A stretch of DNA of 64,000 nt from NCBI GenBank assembly GCA_903813345.2, contig CAIIXF020000002.1, forward strand, positions 20,288,455 through 20,352,454, given 5' to 3'. The notes under the pieces are model-generated. The model saw nothing but the letters and a program-made list of their open reading frames with translations. It ran no database searches and was not told the DNA's origin. The DNA is from Owenia fusiformis (Eukaryota; Annelida; Polychaeta; Sabellida; Oweniidae). The position numbers and the translations under genes were made by a program. Shown here piece by piece: positions 18,901 to 33,900 of this stretch (positions are counted from its first letter, which is position 1; every line of letters begins with the position of its first letter).

Positions 18901-21900
18901 TATACTAACACTGGTTCTGTAGTCAACATAATTTTTGATTCTTGAAATGCATTTTCACATTGTTCATCCCAAACAAACTCGACATTTTTTCGCATAAGAT
19001 TGTTTAGTGGGGCTACTATGTTACTAAAACCCTTAACAAATCTGCGGTAAAAGTTACAAAGTCCCAAATATGCCCTTACCTCTGTGACATTTGTAGGTTG
19101 TGGGTATGATAGAATTGCCTTGATCTTTTCATTGTCTACTGTTATACCTTCTTTGGTGAAGACAAAACCCAAATAAACAACCTTTTCCAGTGCTAGTTTA
19201 CACTTTGAGGGTTTAAGCTTCAAATTTGCTTTTCTAAGTCTTGTGAATACCTGGTCTAAATGGTTTAAATGCTCTTTCATGTCTTTACTAAAAACAATTA
19301 TGTCATCACAGTAAACCAACACAAAGTCCCATGTAAGACCTTTCAAAACATCATTCATGACCCTCTGAAATGACATTGGTGCATTTTTGAGGCCAAAAGG
19401 CATTCTGTTGAACTGAAATTTGCCCTTGTGGGTTACAAATGCTGTTTTATGCTTTGAGGTTTCACTAAGAGGTAATTGCCAAAACCCACTATGCATGTCC
19501 AAAACTGAAAATATTGTTGCTTTTGAATGCGCTATGCAATCTATAATGTCATTTAATTGTGGAAGAGGGTAATGAATTGCTTCTGTGTTTTTATTGAGCC
19601 TTCTGTAGTCTATTGCTAACCTGTACTCATTTGACTTCTTTTTCACTAACACAACAGGGCTAGCATATTCTGACACAGAATGTTCAATTATGCCATATTC
19701 TAACATTTGGTCACATTGTTTGTCAATTTCATTTTTCTGTTCTTGAGAATACCTATAGAATCTTTGCTGGACTGGCTTATCTGATTTTGTTCTTATAACA
19801 TGCTCATATGTACTATTTGCACAGCCTAGCTCATTCATGTTTTGAGAAAAGACATCTTTATTTTTATCAATGAAAGTTATCAATTCTGCCTTTTCCCCTT
19901 CTGGTAATTTACATTTCTCTAGATTGATACCTGATGTTTGTACTTCACTACCAGTAGCTACATTATTTACACATGCTGTTAGTCTTGGTTCATTAGTAGT
20001 ATATGTACTATGTTTAATAGGATCTCCCCTTTGTAAAATGACAACTTTTTGTGTGAAGTCTATGAGTGCTTGACTTTGTGAGAAGAAGTCCTCACCTAAA
20101 ATTACATCATGATTTGCACTTTTGAGGATATGCATTGGTTGAACGTACTCAAATTCTTCAAATTTTAGAGGAACATTTGCCACACCCAGTACTTCTAGCT
20201 TGTGAGTTTCTCCCCCAGCCCCATATAACTCAATATTAGTTGGACTGATAGGACATTTCTTGTGCAAGTTCAATTTTTCATAGAGTGCTAATCTCATACA
20301 GGATTGTTCTGCACCAGTATCTACCAAGGCTTTGATATTATTGTCAACTATGTTTGTATGAATAATTATGTTTGAAACTGATCTTTGCAAATTAACCTTG
20401 ACTGATTGAACTGCAGGGATGGCCACCTTGCCACTATCACTTTTCACTTGTTTAAACTTTTGATTGTCAACTTTAGTTTCAAGGTGCCCATCCCTATGAG
20501 GAACAGGCGCGAGTCCTCATTTAGCAACGTTTCGACACCTATACGAATAATGCCCCCCGCGACCACACTGAAAGCACTGCTTAAACCTAGCATAACAATT
20601 TAATGAAAGGTGGTTTGACTTACCGCACCTCTCACACTGGTTTCTGCTTGATGAATTTTGCTGCATAAATTGTTGGTCATGTTGGGGATACCGTTTCTGT
20701 TGTTGCGTAAACTGTTGATTCCCAGGAAATTGGTTCTGTTGTTGAAACGGATTCTGCGGTTGATACTGCTTTTGCGGTTGGTACTGATTCTGCGGTTGAT
20801 ACTGGTTCTGCTGTCTTTGGGCACTTTGTTGCACTGGAAACTGGTTATTGTTGGCATAGCGTTGACCCATGGCATCGACTGTGACTGCAGCAACGGATAG
20901 CTTATCGACTTTATCCGTGAGAATTTTAATCGAGGCTGCTAACATCTCTGGCGCTGAATCTTGGGGCATGTTGCTATGAATCCTTGCGAACTTAACAGCT
21001 TGTTCTAAATTTTCAGGTTCTTTGAGCCTTACAAAGTTCTTTGTAGATGTATTCAATCCTTGGACAAAGAGTTCTTTAACATCCTCAGCATCCTTTTTTA
21101 GTCTACTGGTATAATACATGAGCTTGCTGTGAAATTCATCCACAGACATATCATTTTGTTTGAGAGTATCCAATTTATCCAACAACTCCCATCTTTCCGA
21201 TTGTTTGGGTGGGAACCTCTCTTTAAGTGCTTCCGTCAATTCCTCCCAGTCGTTCTTTGTATTTTCCTCTAATTGTTCAAAGTATTTTGCTGCTTCTCCT
21301 TTGACTAAAAGTGGGATTAAACTACATTTTCTTTGTTGGTTCCAGTTCTTTAAATTTGCGAATGTGTCAATAGTGTTTAACCAAATAATAACGTTTTCTT
21401 CTGATTTTCCATGGAATTTGTCCAATATTGATAAATCCATTGTTGTTAAACCTCAGGCAGCTCCACCAAAATATGACCGGGCTTTCTTTATATTAATTGT
21501 ACACAAAAGTGTGATGTTTTAATTTCTATCTTTTATTTATTTCACTTGTTTTCACTTCTAAGCTACCCACTAAATCTAGTTATGTCTTTTTGAAGTCTAG
21601 GCCGAAAGTGACCCAAATCTCTCACATGGCATATAGTATATTCTTCAAAACCAGACATCACATGATCACTTCAAATCTGTTATGTAAAAAGTTTAACAAT
21701 AGGAAGACTGCTTCAAATCCTAATTAGAATCCAAGATATAGAAATGTAAATTAAATGTAAATTAAAGAAACATTTGTAAGTCTGAAGATGCTCTGAACAA
21801 TTGTAATGATTGCATATTTAATGTGAGAAACTGACCAGAGATATCCCAGGTGTACTACATGACCTGTTGTTTATCTAAATGCTTTTTGTATCATGTTTCC

Positions 21901-24900
21901 ATTAATTAATTTACAAAGTAAAAACAAAGTAAAAGTATAAGATATTAATTATAAAATACAACATGAAAATCACTCCGTCACAAATATATGGAAAAGTATA
22001 TTCATAATGTACATGAATGACATTTGTATATTTCAGATTTTTTAGTTTTTTGTGCAATAAGCCTGTGCCGTCTTGTAATTTGAAGAATTTCAGCCATGTT
22101 AATCTTCTTGAAAATAACATGGCAGAGAAACATCCAAATATAAGAGGCCACACACTTTATAAGCCAAACAAGAAGCAATCCAAGATTTACAAATGTCATT
22201 CATGTACATTATGAATATACTTTTCCATATATTATTGCACAATGGTCTACCAATTTCTTATTTTTGCCGTACTACTGACGAAATGAAGCAATTAAATGCC
22301 ATAAAAAGCAACACAGCATATTGTCAAATGGAAATAAAGCTAGGGGAAGTAACAAATATGCACATTAATTTACCCAGTCAGCCATTTTGAATGGCACTTC
22401 CTATGTAAACAAATAATTTTCAATCCCAAGTTTTAACATATGTGGGCTATAGTCTGAATATTTTCATTCCAAATTTCAAAAAAATTTCAGACTAGAGGAT
22501 ATAGTCTAATCCATAATGACAAATAGGAACTTCAAAATTTGAAGTGGACATTCACATGTTATGCCAACTCTTCAAATGTTGAGGTGATTTTTGAGCCCGA
22601 TTACGCCGCGAGAAGGGTTGGCTCCCAGAATGCAACATGACACGTGCCAGCTTTCAAAATGCCGTTCTGCCATTTTGAAACCTGTCACGAGTAAATAGAG
22701 TTTCAGCTGGAAATTAACATTTTGGTAAAAAAATTCTATACCTGCACATATTATTTTCTGGTACAAAATTGAGTATGAAGGCATTTGTATATTTCCTTGC
22801 TTTTTTTTTCAGGAAAGTATGATTACAATGTCTACTTTTAGTAAACTTGGAAACAGGTCAATGGAAATTATGATGCAGAGAGCAAAAGCCTGATTCATAG
22901 ACCAAAATATATCTAATAGTGTCTAATAACTCAAGCCCCTCTCTGTAGCCAAAACCAAAATGTCCTGTACCAAGTGTAGCTAAACTAAAGAAACGCAAGT
23001 GTTATGATTGAATCAAACTGAAAATTAAGATTTCAGCAATAAACACTATAAGTTCATGTACATGTATTTAGCAATCATCCCTATTCCCTTTCACAACCAT
23101 TTATCAATCAGCTATGTTTTTGTCAACTTTTCATTCTACAATAACTTTCATGTTTCTGATGTCAGGTATTCAGGCATTGATATTACCTACTGTTTATTAT
23201 GATATCATCCCATTTCAGTACCAAACTGTGCAAGGGCTACTTAAAAGACAAAGACCTAGACGGAACCCAACAAAAAGATGCGAAGAGGGTGGTTTACGAG
23301 TTGTTCTGCACTGTGGTGAAGGGTCATCTTAAACCAGAACAAGCAGCTGCCGTTCTGGGTGACCTTTCCGTAAGTATTGATTTCCAGTAAAACCTGTCTT
23401 TGTGAACACCTCTCTCTAGTGAACACCTGTGTCTAGTGAACACATTTTTGTGGTTCTATAGGTGTTCACTGTACACAAGTTTTCCGTACCTCCAAACTTA
23501 ATAGATGACATATTTATGATCTTATTGAATAAAGTTTGTACATGTATACTGAGGAGCCATCTATTCATCCATCTGTTCATTTTTACGTCCGTTGGGACAA
23601 CTAAAATACATGCTAGACCTACAATAAAATAATAATAACAAAAAGATTACTCTTTAATCAATATTGACATTAAAGCTTGATACTTGTTTGTTTATGTGAG
23701 CCCACGTTTTGAAACAGAAAAGAAGCCCCATCAATTGAATGACATTATAAGATACAAAATATAGTGCCATTTACAATAATTATATGATTATACCACATCA
23801 TGTATTATGTAAATAGCCCACCTGTTGAAACAGAAAAGTAGCCTCATCAATGGAACACCATTACAAGATCATAATTTTTGTAGCCATTTTTATTATGCCC
23901 TTAACATCAGTCAATATATATTGACATTGAATTTAGTTTCAGTGTACAATGGGACATTACAAAAATATGATAAAATATATTCAGTGTGAATCAACATTTT
24001 GAAAAATTGAATTTAAAGTCTATGATCTAGTTTAATAAAAATCTTTCTAGACCACCTATAAAAGTGTTCTTTGTCTCCTCTATTCATTAGAACACCATAA
24101 TTACACAGGATTCAATCAAATCTAATCCACACATAAATGCGACTAAGCTAAAGTGATCAGATTGACAGGTGTTTACATTTTAAAGTTTTTGATCAGGTAA
24201 TCTTTGGTAGATTAAAAACTGAGAAAAAGTGTTAACAATGAAACATATTCAGATTAAAATGATGTTCATATATAAATTATTTACAGCAATATTGGTGAGT
24301 CAAATCTTGTAATATCCATTTTTCTACTTTCAGGAATCGTACAAAGATGTGATGTCCCTGTCTGCAGATATTCTAAGTATACTTGGTACGGGATAAATTT
24401 TTCTACTTATTCAATCTCTCTGAGAAATGTAAAATGTGCTACTCTACAGTCCTCCTGTCACCAGATGGAGCTGGTGCTTCTTCCATGTCCCGCCACGCGG
24501 TGCCTTTTAATTCTCGAGGGGTTATCTTAACAACCGTGAAGTCTCGGGTCCACCCAATACTCCTCGGATTCGCTGGCAGCTGAATTTGGTGGATGCAAAT
24601 CTCTTAATTCAAAGATCTCAAAGCCTTTTCTGTTCCCAGGGTGAAATTGAAAGTTAGAAATATCACAAGGCGATTGTCTTCTTAAATGGTCGTAGTTTGA
24701 ATCCAAATTAAATGATGTGTTTCGGTAGATGTGAAGATCAATTAGTAAAAGGTGTTTTGAATCCAGAAATGGTGAGATTTGGAAATCCAGTCCATCATAA
24801 ATAGATGCGTGTGAGTAATTAGCCCAGTCAATTTTTATACTAGTTAAATCAGGCATTGGATCTCAGGATCTCCGTGTAATAGATGAAGCTTAGTTCGATG

Positions 24901-27900
24901 TACAGCTGAGGACACTAAAATGATAAGAATCAAGCTGTGTTGAAGCTGTGAGTTATCTCATCACGAAGGAGTGGATTTACTGAGATGTCATTATGTGGAC
25001 ACTTTTATGCAATCCTGAAATTTAATGAAGATAAAAGACAGTTGAAATTGTAAATGACAACAAAAATGATTCAACCAGAGACTTTTGGACTGTGTTAGCC
25101 ACTTTCGAGTTGAAAAACATAAGTGTGATGTATGTTTGAAATCCTTAGAGTGAATTTTACCATGAGAACCAGGAATATACGGAGCAGGGAGCAGGATGTA
25201 GTCAAACTGAAGAATATGCATTCAAGATAAGACCCATGAACTCTTAAAATCATAAACCAACTGATCTGGACTTCATAAATACATTAAAGAAGAAAGGGAT
25301 ACAGAATTTTGAGCTGCACCAAACTCTCAGAATATTGCAGTGTGTTGATGGAATCTGGATTATATTGCAGCAGATATTGATAAAAAGATTATCATTAAAA
25401 TCAATGGATTATCCTATTACACGTGTTTGGATTTTATACATTACAATACATTACAGGATTCAAGGAAAAAATGGCCTGTTATTCTGGCACATGTGTGGCT
25501 ATTTAGTGAGTGCAGCTATTTAGTGAGTGCAACTATTTAGTGAGTGCAGGTATTAAGTGAGTGTGACCATTGGAGGAAACAAGTGTTTGGGAGTCACTAT
25601 ATGCTCAATGTGTCTTTGGTTTCAAATGATGCTTCACTTTTCAATTATCAGTCAATATGAATTGAATTCAAACAAGCTAAATCAGCACATTAGTCCCAGA
25701 ATGTCATTTTAAAACATCATAAACTGACACGGTGTCAAAGTTTAATTGCTTTTCATCTCTGTGTCCCTCTTTTTCATCCTTTATTAACTAGTCTGCAAAC
25801 ACTTTCGAGCCTTAGAGATTGAACATTGAAAACTCAGCACTTTGCTTAACTTTAGGACCTCATTATATCGGAAGTTAAGTGTCATTTTGAAACCCAAGAA
25901 AACAGTTTTGAGCAATAATATTAATACTGAATTATATTATTATATCACACTGGATTATTTAAAACTAAAAGTGATAAAATCTGGATCTGATAGAGAATTC
26001 TGGATCAACTTGAAGAATGAATATTATTTTTATTAGTGATTTGTGCTGCTGGATTATCAACTGGTCAGAAAATATAAAAAGATTGATCGCATCATATGAA
26101 TACATAAAGATGAACGATTTCATGAAACGTGTGTCAGATATTGCCTCAGCTAAAAGCTACAATATAGTTGATGTGATGGCGTTCCCATTATCAAATAATT
26201 TCTTTGAAATTCTGGATCTGCAATAGTCAACATCGAATATAAATAATACCAGTGCTTTGAATGTTTCGATTCAATAAGTGCATCTATACATATGGATTAT
26301 CACAAAGAAATGGAGATATATGGAAACGTTAATTAAGTTGCAGTTTATGTTTAGTATATTGGATGTGATGTTCCTTTGCACTCTGCATGTCCAAAGGAGT
26401 TCAACAGATTATCCAGAAAAATGTGGTCAAGAATTTTGAAATCATATTGCCATGAACCCTCTTTAACAGCCTTTTCTTTTAATCTCTAAAGTTTTGCATT
26501 AACTTCTATCATGGTGTAGAGTGGTGTTTGATCCAAATACATGAAAAGCAATTCTTATTGTTAGGTTTTACAAAGTGAATTGAGAATATGGACACTTTTT
26601 GAGCATATAATTTTTGGTATTTTCAGTTGAGCAAATTCTTTGCAACAAAAATAATTCAGACTTGGAATTCTATATTAGCACACTTCTACAATATCAAACT
26701 ATTTGTAATCAAATGCAGTTGAGAATATCCTTCATATTTTCGGAGCATCCTTTTAATAAGGCTGGAAAAATGTTAATAACCTAAAATTTAATACAAGTGA
26801 AAATAAAGATCTGTGAATAAACCTGAAGAAACAAAACAAACATTTTGATCAGTGAAAATTTGGGCTTGTATTGTATGAAAGAGTATAACATGTAGTTGAT
26901 CATAGCATGATGTCTAGTTGATCGTGTGAGTGTATTATGACAGCATGTAGGTGCTGATGGTCTTGTAACAACATGCAGCTGATCATGGCAATATGCATTG
27001 CACCAATTGACATCATGCAGTTGATCATATGGCAATATGCAGTTCATCATATATCAACATGTGGTTGATTGTTTGACAATATGCATTGCACCAATTGACA
27101 TCATGCAGTTGATCATGTGGCAATATGCATTGCACCATTTGACATCATGCAGTTGATCATGTGGCAATATGCATTGCACCAATTGACATCATGCAGTTGA
27201 TCATGTGGCAATATGCATTGCACCAATTGACATCATGCAGTTGATCATGTTGCAATATGCAGTTCATCATATATCAACATGTGGTTGATTGTTTGACAAT
27301 ATGCATTGCATCAATTGACAACATGCAGTTGATCATGTGGCAATACACAGTTGATCATGTGACTGTATTATTACATACATGCAGTTGATCGTTTGAAAAC
27401 ATGCAGTTGATCATGAGGTTATATGCAGTTATTATTTGAAAACATGCAGTTGATCACATATTTATATGGGGTTATCATTTGCTAACATGCAGTTGATCTT
27501 GTGGTTATATGCAGTTATCATTTGCTAACATGCAGTTGATCTTGTGGTTACACGCAGTTATCATTTGATAACATGCAGTTGATCATGTGGTTATATGCAG
27601 TTATCATTTGAAAACATGCAATTGATCAAGCGGATATTTGCAGTTATCATTCAATAACATGCAGTTGATCTTGTGGTTATATGCAGTTATCATTCAATAA
27701 CATGCAGTTGATCTTGTGGTTATATGCAGTTATCATTTGATAACATGCAGTTGATAATCTGGTTAAATGCACTTATCATTTGAAAACATGAAATTGATCA
27801 TGCGGTTATTTGCAGTTATCATTCAATAACATGCAGTTGATCTTGTGGTTATATGCAGTTATCATTTGATAACACTCAGTCAATCATCAGGTTGCATGTA

Positions 27901-30900
27901 GGGCCGTGCCATTCGACCGGAATCGGTCCGAACCGCGGACTTTTGTTAAAATACCGGAATTCGGAATTTTAATATCATGTTCCGAAGGGTTTCGGAACAA
28001 TATCGGACCCTTACCTTAGTACTTGCTTTGAATCGTTAATATCCGTGACCATTGTTCCTCCAGTGATGTTTTCCTTCAAACTACATCCAATTTGCATGTG
28101 TATTACTCGCATAAACAAAATAAATAGCGGAGAAATCAACAGAAATCAAGTTTTGTTTTACGAACTTTGACCTTCGGATTTCATTGGAAGTAGGAATCGA
28201 CGGGGCGAAAATACTCATAGATAAATGAATAAATTTACTTTTCCATGACGTCTTACAATCTAACAGCGTTAATTAATTACATTTTAACTCTTACAATATC
28301 AGATTAATTAGTTTTTCAATTTCGTTGATTTCGTTTCAAAACTTTTTCAATTACGCATGCGCATTATGGTCAGAGCAGCCGGAAGTGAAAACAAGTAGAA
28401 AAAAGATCGAATTTTCTCTCTTTTTACAGATTTTAGAGTCTATTTCTTTCGTAAAAACATTCAAACTTGCTTGACAGGAAAGGTAAGTGTTAACCTGACA
28501 AACTTGGACGACGATATCGTCATGATCGCCGTCGAACTCACTCATACATAATTATTTTCATTTGTGAACCAAAAGGGGTTCCGAAAGTTCCGATTCCGTG
28601 AGACCAAGTTCCGGTTCCGATTCCGAACCGTCCGAACCGGTTCCGGCACAGCCCTAGTTGCATGTGCAGTTTTTATTTGATAACATGCAATTTATCATAT
28701 AATGTAATTATATGCAGTTGATCATTCAATTACATGCAGTTGATCATTTGATTACATGCAGTTGATCATTTGATTACATGCAATCTATCATGTAATTACA
28801 TATTTGATTACAAACAGTTGTTCTGAATATGGAGTTAATCATGTGATTACATGCAATTGATGATTTTATTACATGCAATTGATCATGTGATTATATGTGA
28901 TTGATCATTTGATTGGATGCAGTTGATCATGTGACAATATTTAGCTGGTTGTTTGAGTCTGTGACAACATGAAATGATCACTGATTGATTGATTTTGGTA
29001 TTACATGTTAGATGAAAGTATAACATGCCACAACAAACAGATCATCCACTTATTATTTTCTACTAAAATGGCCAACCAGAGTTTCTCACTTATAGGCCTA
29101 AGGGTGTTCTTTTTGAGGGCCTCTTAAACGCCCAGTGGGCTAAACATTTGAGAAAAGGATTCTTATGCATTGAAATTACTTAGAAACAATGTAATGTTTG
29201 GTAATAAATAAGTGACATCATTCAAGAACTTATTCTTTTTTGTAAACGAAAAATATGACATTATTTAATTGTTAAATAATAATGTTCAAGTTATACCTAT
29301 GAGAAATAAACACTCAGTGGGTCTATAAGGGAGAAACTCTGGTATGGAAATCAATCAGAATTTCTATTTGCACAGAAATCTGCAAGACTTTGAAAACTTT
29401 GAAAACTTCTTCAGACTTGTCTAGCATTAAACCTTTGATGCTGTACAGTAATACTCAGTTGAAAGATTAAAAAAAATTTGACCATTTGAAAAAAACAATG
29501 ACATCTGAACTAACGTCTTGTGATGTATTTGCGAATGCAAGTGGGCATAGCACCCACCTAGGATTTTAAAAATAAGCTTGCACCCACCTGAAAATCCATT
29601 TGCAATTGGCATATTTTGACCAATTTTGGTCCAATTTTAGGGGCACATTTTAGAAAACATTATTTCCAGTTTAGTTCATTATGTTTACAAATATGATAAT
29701 TCACTGAAATTAATAGGGGAGAAAACAGTTGTTCCTTGGAAATTTTGAAGGTGAAAGGATATATGCCCCCAAGCTGTATTGCAACCCAAGTTACAGTAAT
29801 GGTCTACTCCTTTAAAGGACAACTGTAATAGCTTTTCTCAATTTGCAGCTACAAAAATGCGGTTTTCTTCATTATAAGCCCAACGTAGAGTTCTTGCGAT
29901 AGCCATTATAAAATAAATGTTAGATAGCTGCTAACGATCATAGATAACGAAATCAACTGATCAATCAAATTGGCCCCCACGTGATTAGTAACGTCATATA
30001 CAAAATATAGTTTGTTTTATTGGTTCCTTAGTAATCACAACGTCACGGCAACCATAGGATTGTTGTGTAAACAAATAACAAAACATTATGACGTCATGAT
30101 CTAATGAACCAACACGGGCCATGTGGGGACCAGTGAGAGATCACGTGGGGGCAAAAAACGTCACAACCAATTCGAATATTGCTTATTAAGCAGCTATAAT
30201 GATTGTTAGAGTGAAATAATTTTCACACTACTGATGAGAAAACATGTCCAAATACATTTACCATAAAATTATATTGCTTCCTTTCGGTTAAAAATACCAT
30301 TTCATATCTGCTTTAAAGCTTAGGTGATGCTAAGTTTTGAGGCAAATTTAAGCAAAGTGTTGATGCTCAGGGACTGAAAAAAATTTACTTTACGTCCCAG
30401 GGGATGCAGATATTGTTTTACCTGGGACATTTTATTTGAATTTAGAAAAAAACATCCCTGGGTGATAATAGGGTTATCTGCATATTGATTCATGTTTGTT
30501 CATCTATTTTAAATAAAGAATTATATTTTAACTTATGTTACGCATGGCTCATCTATTCAAGTCAAAAATGAGCAAACATTGTGGAGGTTAAGTGACACAT
30601 TTTTAAGAGAACCTGTATGTGAGCATGGAATATTTTGACCTACGGGATTATTGTCCCGCTCTCAATCAACTTTCCCAGGGACCTAATTTCAAAATTATTT
30701 TCCCTATTCTTTATACTCAATCAGCCAAGTAGACACTACAAATGGGAGAACTAATATATAGAGGAGCATAATTCTACAAGTTCATGTACAACTTTTAATG
30801 TGTAACTTAACTTCCCTAATGTGAGATTCAAGGCCTAAATTCTTAATTCATTGGGTCATTTTTAGATACATCGATCTTTATTGTGACTAGTGGAATTGCC

Positions 30901-33900
30901 CCAATTTTAAAGAATGATATGGGGACCTGTTATAATGAATATGAGGAAAGTGAAAAGAATAACTAACATAAATAGTCATTTCAATTTTTTAACACAATTT
31001 TTATGTGTTCAGGCCCCCTTTTTTAAGAACAGTTGAATCCCTGGGACTACCCTTTTACTAGTCGAGCTACAAGCCTTTTTGTCCCCCCCCCCAACACACC
31101 TCCCTTGTGTGAGATGTTTTCATAGCTATGGTATCAGGTAGTTAGTGGGAGGGGGGTCACAGGGGCTTGTAGCTGGACTACCCTTTGTCTAATCCTACTG
31201 CAAATACTGTGATCTTAACTTGAGCTAAAGGCCTCGTATGGGTGATAGTATTGAAGTTTAAAGTTTTAGTATTGGGGGTTGTGCATTAGTTGATATGTTG
31301 CAGATATTGAGACAATCTCCCTGGACAGGAAGGATGAGAGGGACAAGTTCCTTGCACTTGTACATGCTTGCCAGGTAAGATAACTACAGTAAAACATAAC
31401 GAATTTAAACACTTCTAAGACTGGCAAAAGTGTTCGTATTAGCAGGTGTTCATTTTTTATATTAACATGTAAATCAATGGGAGATGCTATAAAGCAACAA
31501 ATTGGACTTGGAAAAAGTGTTCACATTGAGAGGTGTTCAGATTAGACCGGTGTTTTGCTACTCATACAAAGGGTTATGTCTGTAATACCTTTTTGTACAG
31601 TCTATGTGCTTGGTTATAATGTAAAAGATTGGTTGACATACACAGGAAAATCTGTAGATTCAAACACATCTCATAGCCGTAGGGACCGGGGGTTCGGTGG
31701 GTTCAGACGAACCCCCGGTCAGGGTTTCCCCAAAAAATATTTGTGGAAAACCAGAAACATTAAATTCAATTTATATGACCAGTAAATAAAAACATAATAA
31801 AGTTGTACAATTCTCTCCAAAAGTTTGGCAACCTTAGGCAAGGGTTGGGATTGTCTAATTTTGAGAAGACCCCGGATCATCATGACATTATCCAAAGAAA
31901 TAACAATAATTTCGCACAACTTAAAAGCTGCTTCATATCCGGTGAAATAAAGCAAATGTCTTAATACTAAAAAAATTGATTTAGTTTTGCAATATATTTC
32001 GATTTACTCTTTAAATCTTTTTCAAGCAGCTGAAATTTTTTCCCATAATTATAAATTTTGTTCAATCAATTTAACATAAAATTTGTTATTATTTTTTTAT
32101 TTTAACATAAAAACAACAGTTACTACTTATTGTCTTACTACTGATGAAAACACATTTTCTTTCAAATCTGTGCGCCTTCGTTTTGTTCAAACAAAAAAAT
32201 CTTGCCTGGAGCTGATTAGTCCCCAGGAGCAAATATCAAATAATAGAAACTTTTTGGAATGAAGTAGTATGAAAAGCACACATGTATTTATCATTTATAA
32301 ACACAAGCATTTGAATGGGTATAGCATTTATTATCCATCACTTTGATTTCTTTTGTGATGTGACTGCTAAACTTAGGCCATAGCCAAGATTTTTCAAAAG
32401 AGTTCTACTTTTGCTGAATTTCAATGGACATTTGTAACGTGCATGCTCCCTAATTCACGTGTACACCTCCATATACAGGTTGACCCAGAAAAATTACCCT
32501 CTCATTTTAGTATAAACTCAAACATGATTTTTTAATTTATCTGCGTATATCAGGTATGGTCTAGTGATATTGTCCAAAAATGTTGAAAATGCAATTTTCT
32601 GAAATTGAGATTTCTGTCTTAGCCATTATTTGAGCCATTTCTGGATTGTTTTCATACACATTATCAATAGAATGTAAAATCTACCTTCAAACAATTCAAC
32701 AATCTCGTCAAATATGATGCACTGACTGCTTATTAGGTAAATTCCAATGATTTTTGCATTTAACCCTCTATCTACACAAAAAATCATGAAAAGTCCTTTA
32801 AACGGAGATATTAAGTCATTCCCAAATTAAGGAGTGACGTTTTGGGGGCACCTGTACTTGGACTTGAATTTGAATTTTGAATTTTATATATTCAATTCAA
32901 AGAAAGAACAAATAGGTATTTTCAGCACTATAGTAGGAGTCTTTTGTTGTAAGGCATTGCAATTTGAAAGAGGTTTACTTTTAGAGCCTACGGAGTACAA
33001 TGGATATTCTGTTATGTCAATTATCAACTGCCACTTCTATCGTCAAAGTGTATCATATAGCTATAAAGACTTTTTTGTACGCCATGATTAAATAAATGTT
33101 TCATTCTTCGAAAATATTATACAAATATTGAATTCTGTGGAGTTGAATATCTGTATATATATCTGAAGGTGTATTCACCGCAGCCCGAATGGAGAGGTGA
33201 ATACATCCCTAAGAGATTAATACAGATATTATTGAACCTTTTCTTGGGAGGACTTCCTGATACAACTTCACCGTCTGTCATATCGGATGAAAATACTTTT
33301 TACTAAATTCCCGGGAATTAAGTGATGTGACGTCATTTTTAGTGAATACCACTATTTATTCAATTAAAATGACGTCATTTCCTTAAAGATGTGTTAAGAT
33401 TTGCCATTAAACTTAGCTAAATATATGTTAACTCTTGATTTGAATTTCATTAAACAAATGTAATATTAAAATCATGATCTTGCCTTTAGATTTCAGGATA
33501 TCTATTGAGTAAAAGATTCACCATTTTAACATAGAAAATCAAATTGTCTAACTTTTTCAAATTCAATTGTATCTTGCCAAAAATGGAGGTATCGGACATG
33601 ATGTCAATTTATTTTTTCCAGCACTAAAACAGTTTTTTGCTTTACACTGTACATGTTATACGAATAATAATTCAAACATAAGGAGGCTTAAACACTCCAT
33701 GTGGGAGTTTACAGTTGACACACTTTTCGGAGGGGTGTAAATTGTATGTAAGAAAATTACAAAAATGGTTTTATATGAGGAACCCCAATGAAGGTGGAGA
33801 TTTGTGGATAATATAAAAAAATGAACCCCTGGTCGCACTGGCAGATCTGGGGGGGTGACCCGGCAAGGCCCAGAAAAAATAATTGGGCTCATAAAAAAAT

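Larger units (their letters stand above)
14136..21982 (-). mobile_element. Full-length Ty3/Gypsy chromovirus-type LTR retrotransposon
   Basis: Two 509-bp LTRs that look identical, intact gag and pol frames, a primer-site candidate, a purine tract and a 6-bp target duplication AATATA (14130-14135 and 21983-21988) define a complete 7.85-kb element on the minus strand of THOC2 intron 1. Domain order protease-RT-RNase H-integrase places it in Ty3/Gypsy; the C-terminal chromodomain places it among chromoviruses. Apparent LTR identity suggests a recent insertion. The target lies inside an inverted-repeat element whose other copies preserve the empty site. Confidence 0.93.

Noticed and set aside
20445-20447. 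GTG as initiation codon of Pol
   Set aside because: Not a likely eukaryotic start; the frame is continuous with gag except for one TGA, so readthrough or a mutated fusion is more plausible.
20658-20900. Plus-strand Leu-rich 80-codon ORF
   Set aside because: Antisense shadow of the Gln-rich linker in Gag.
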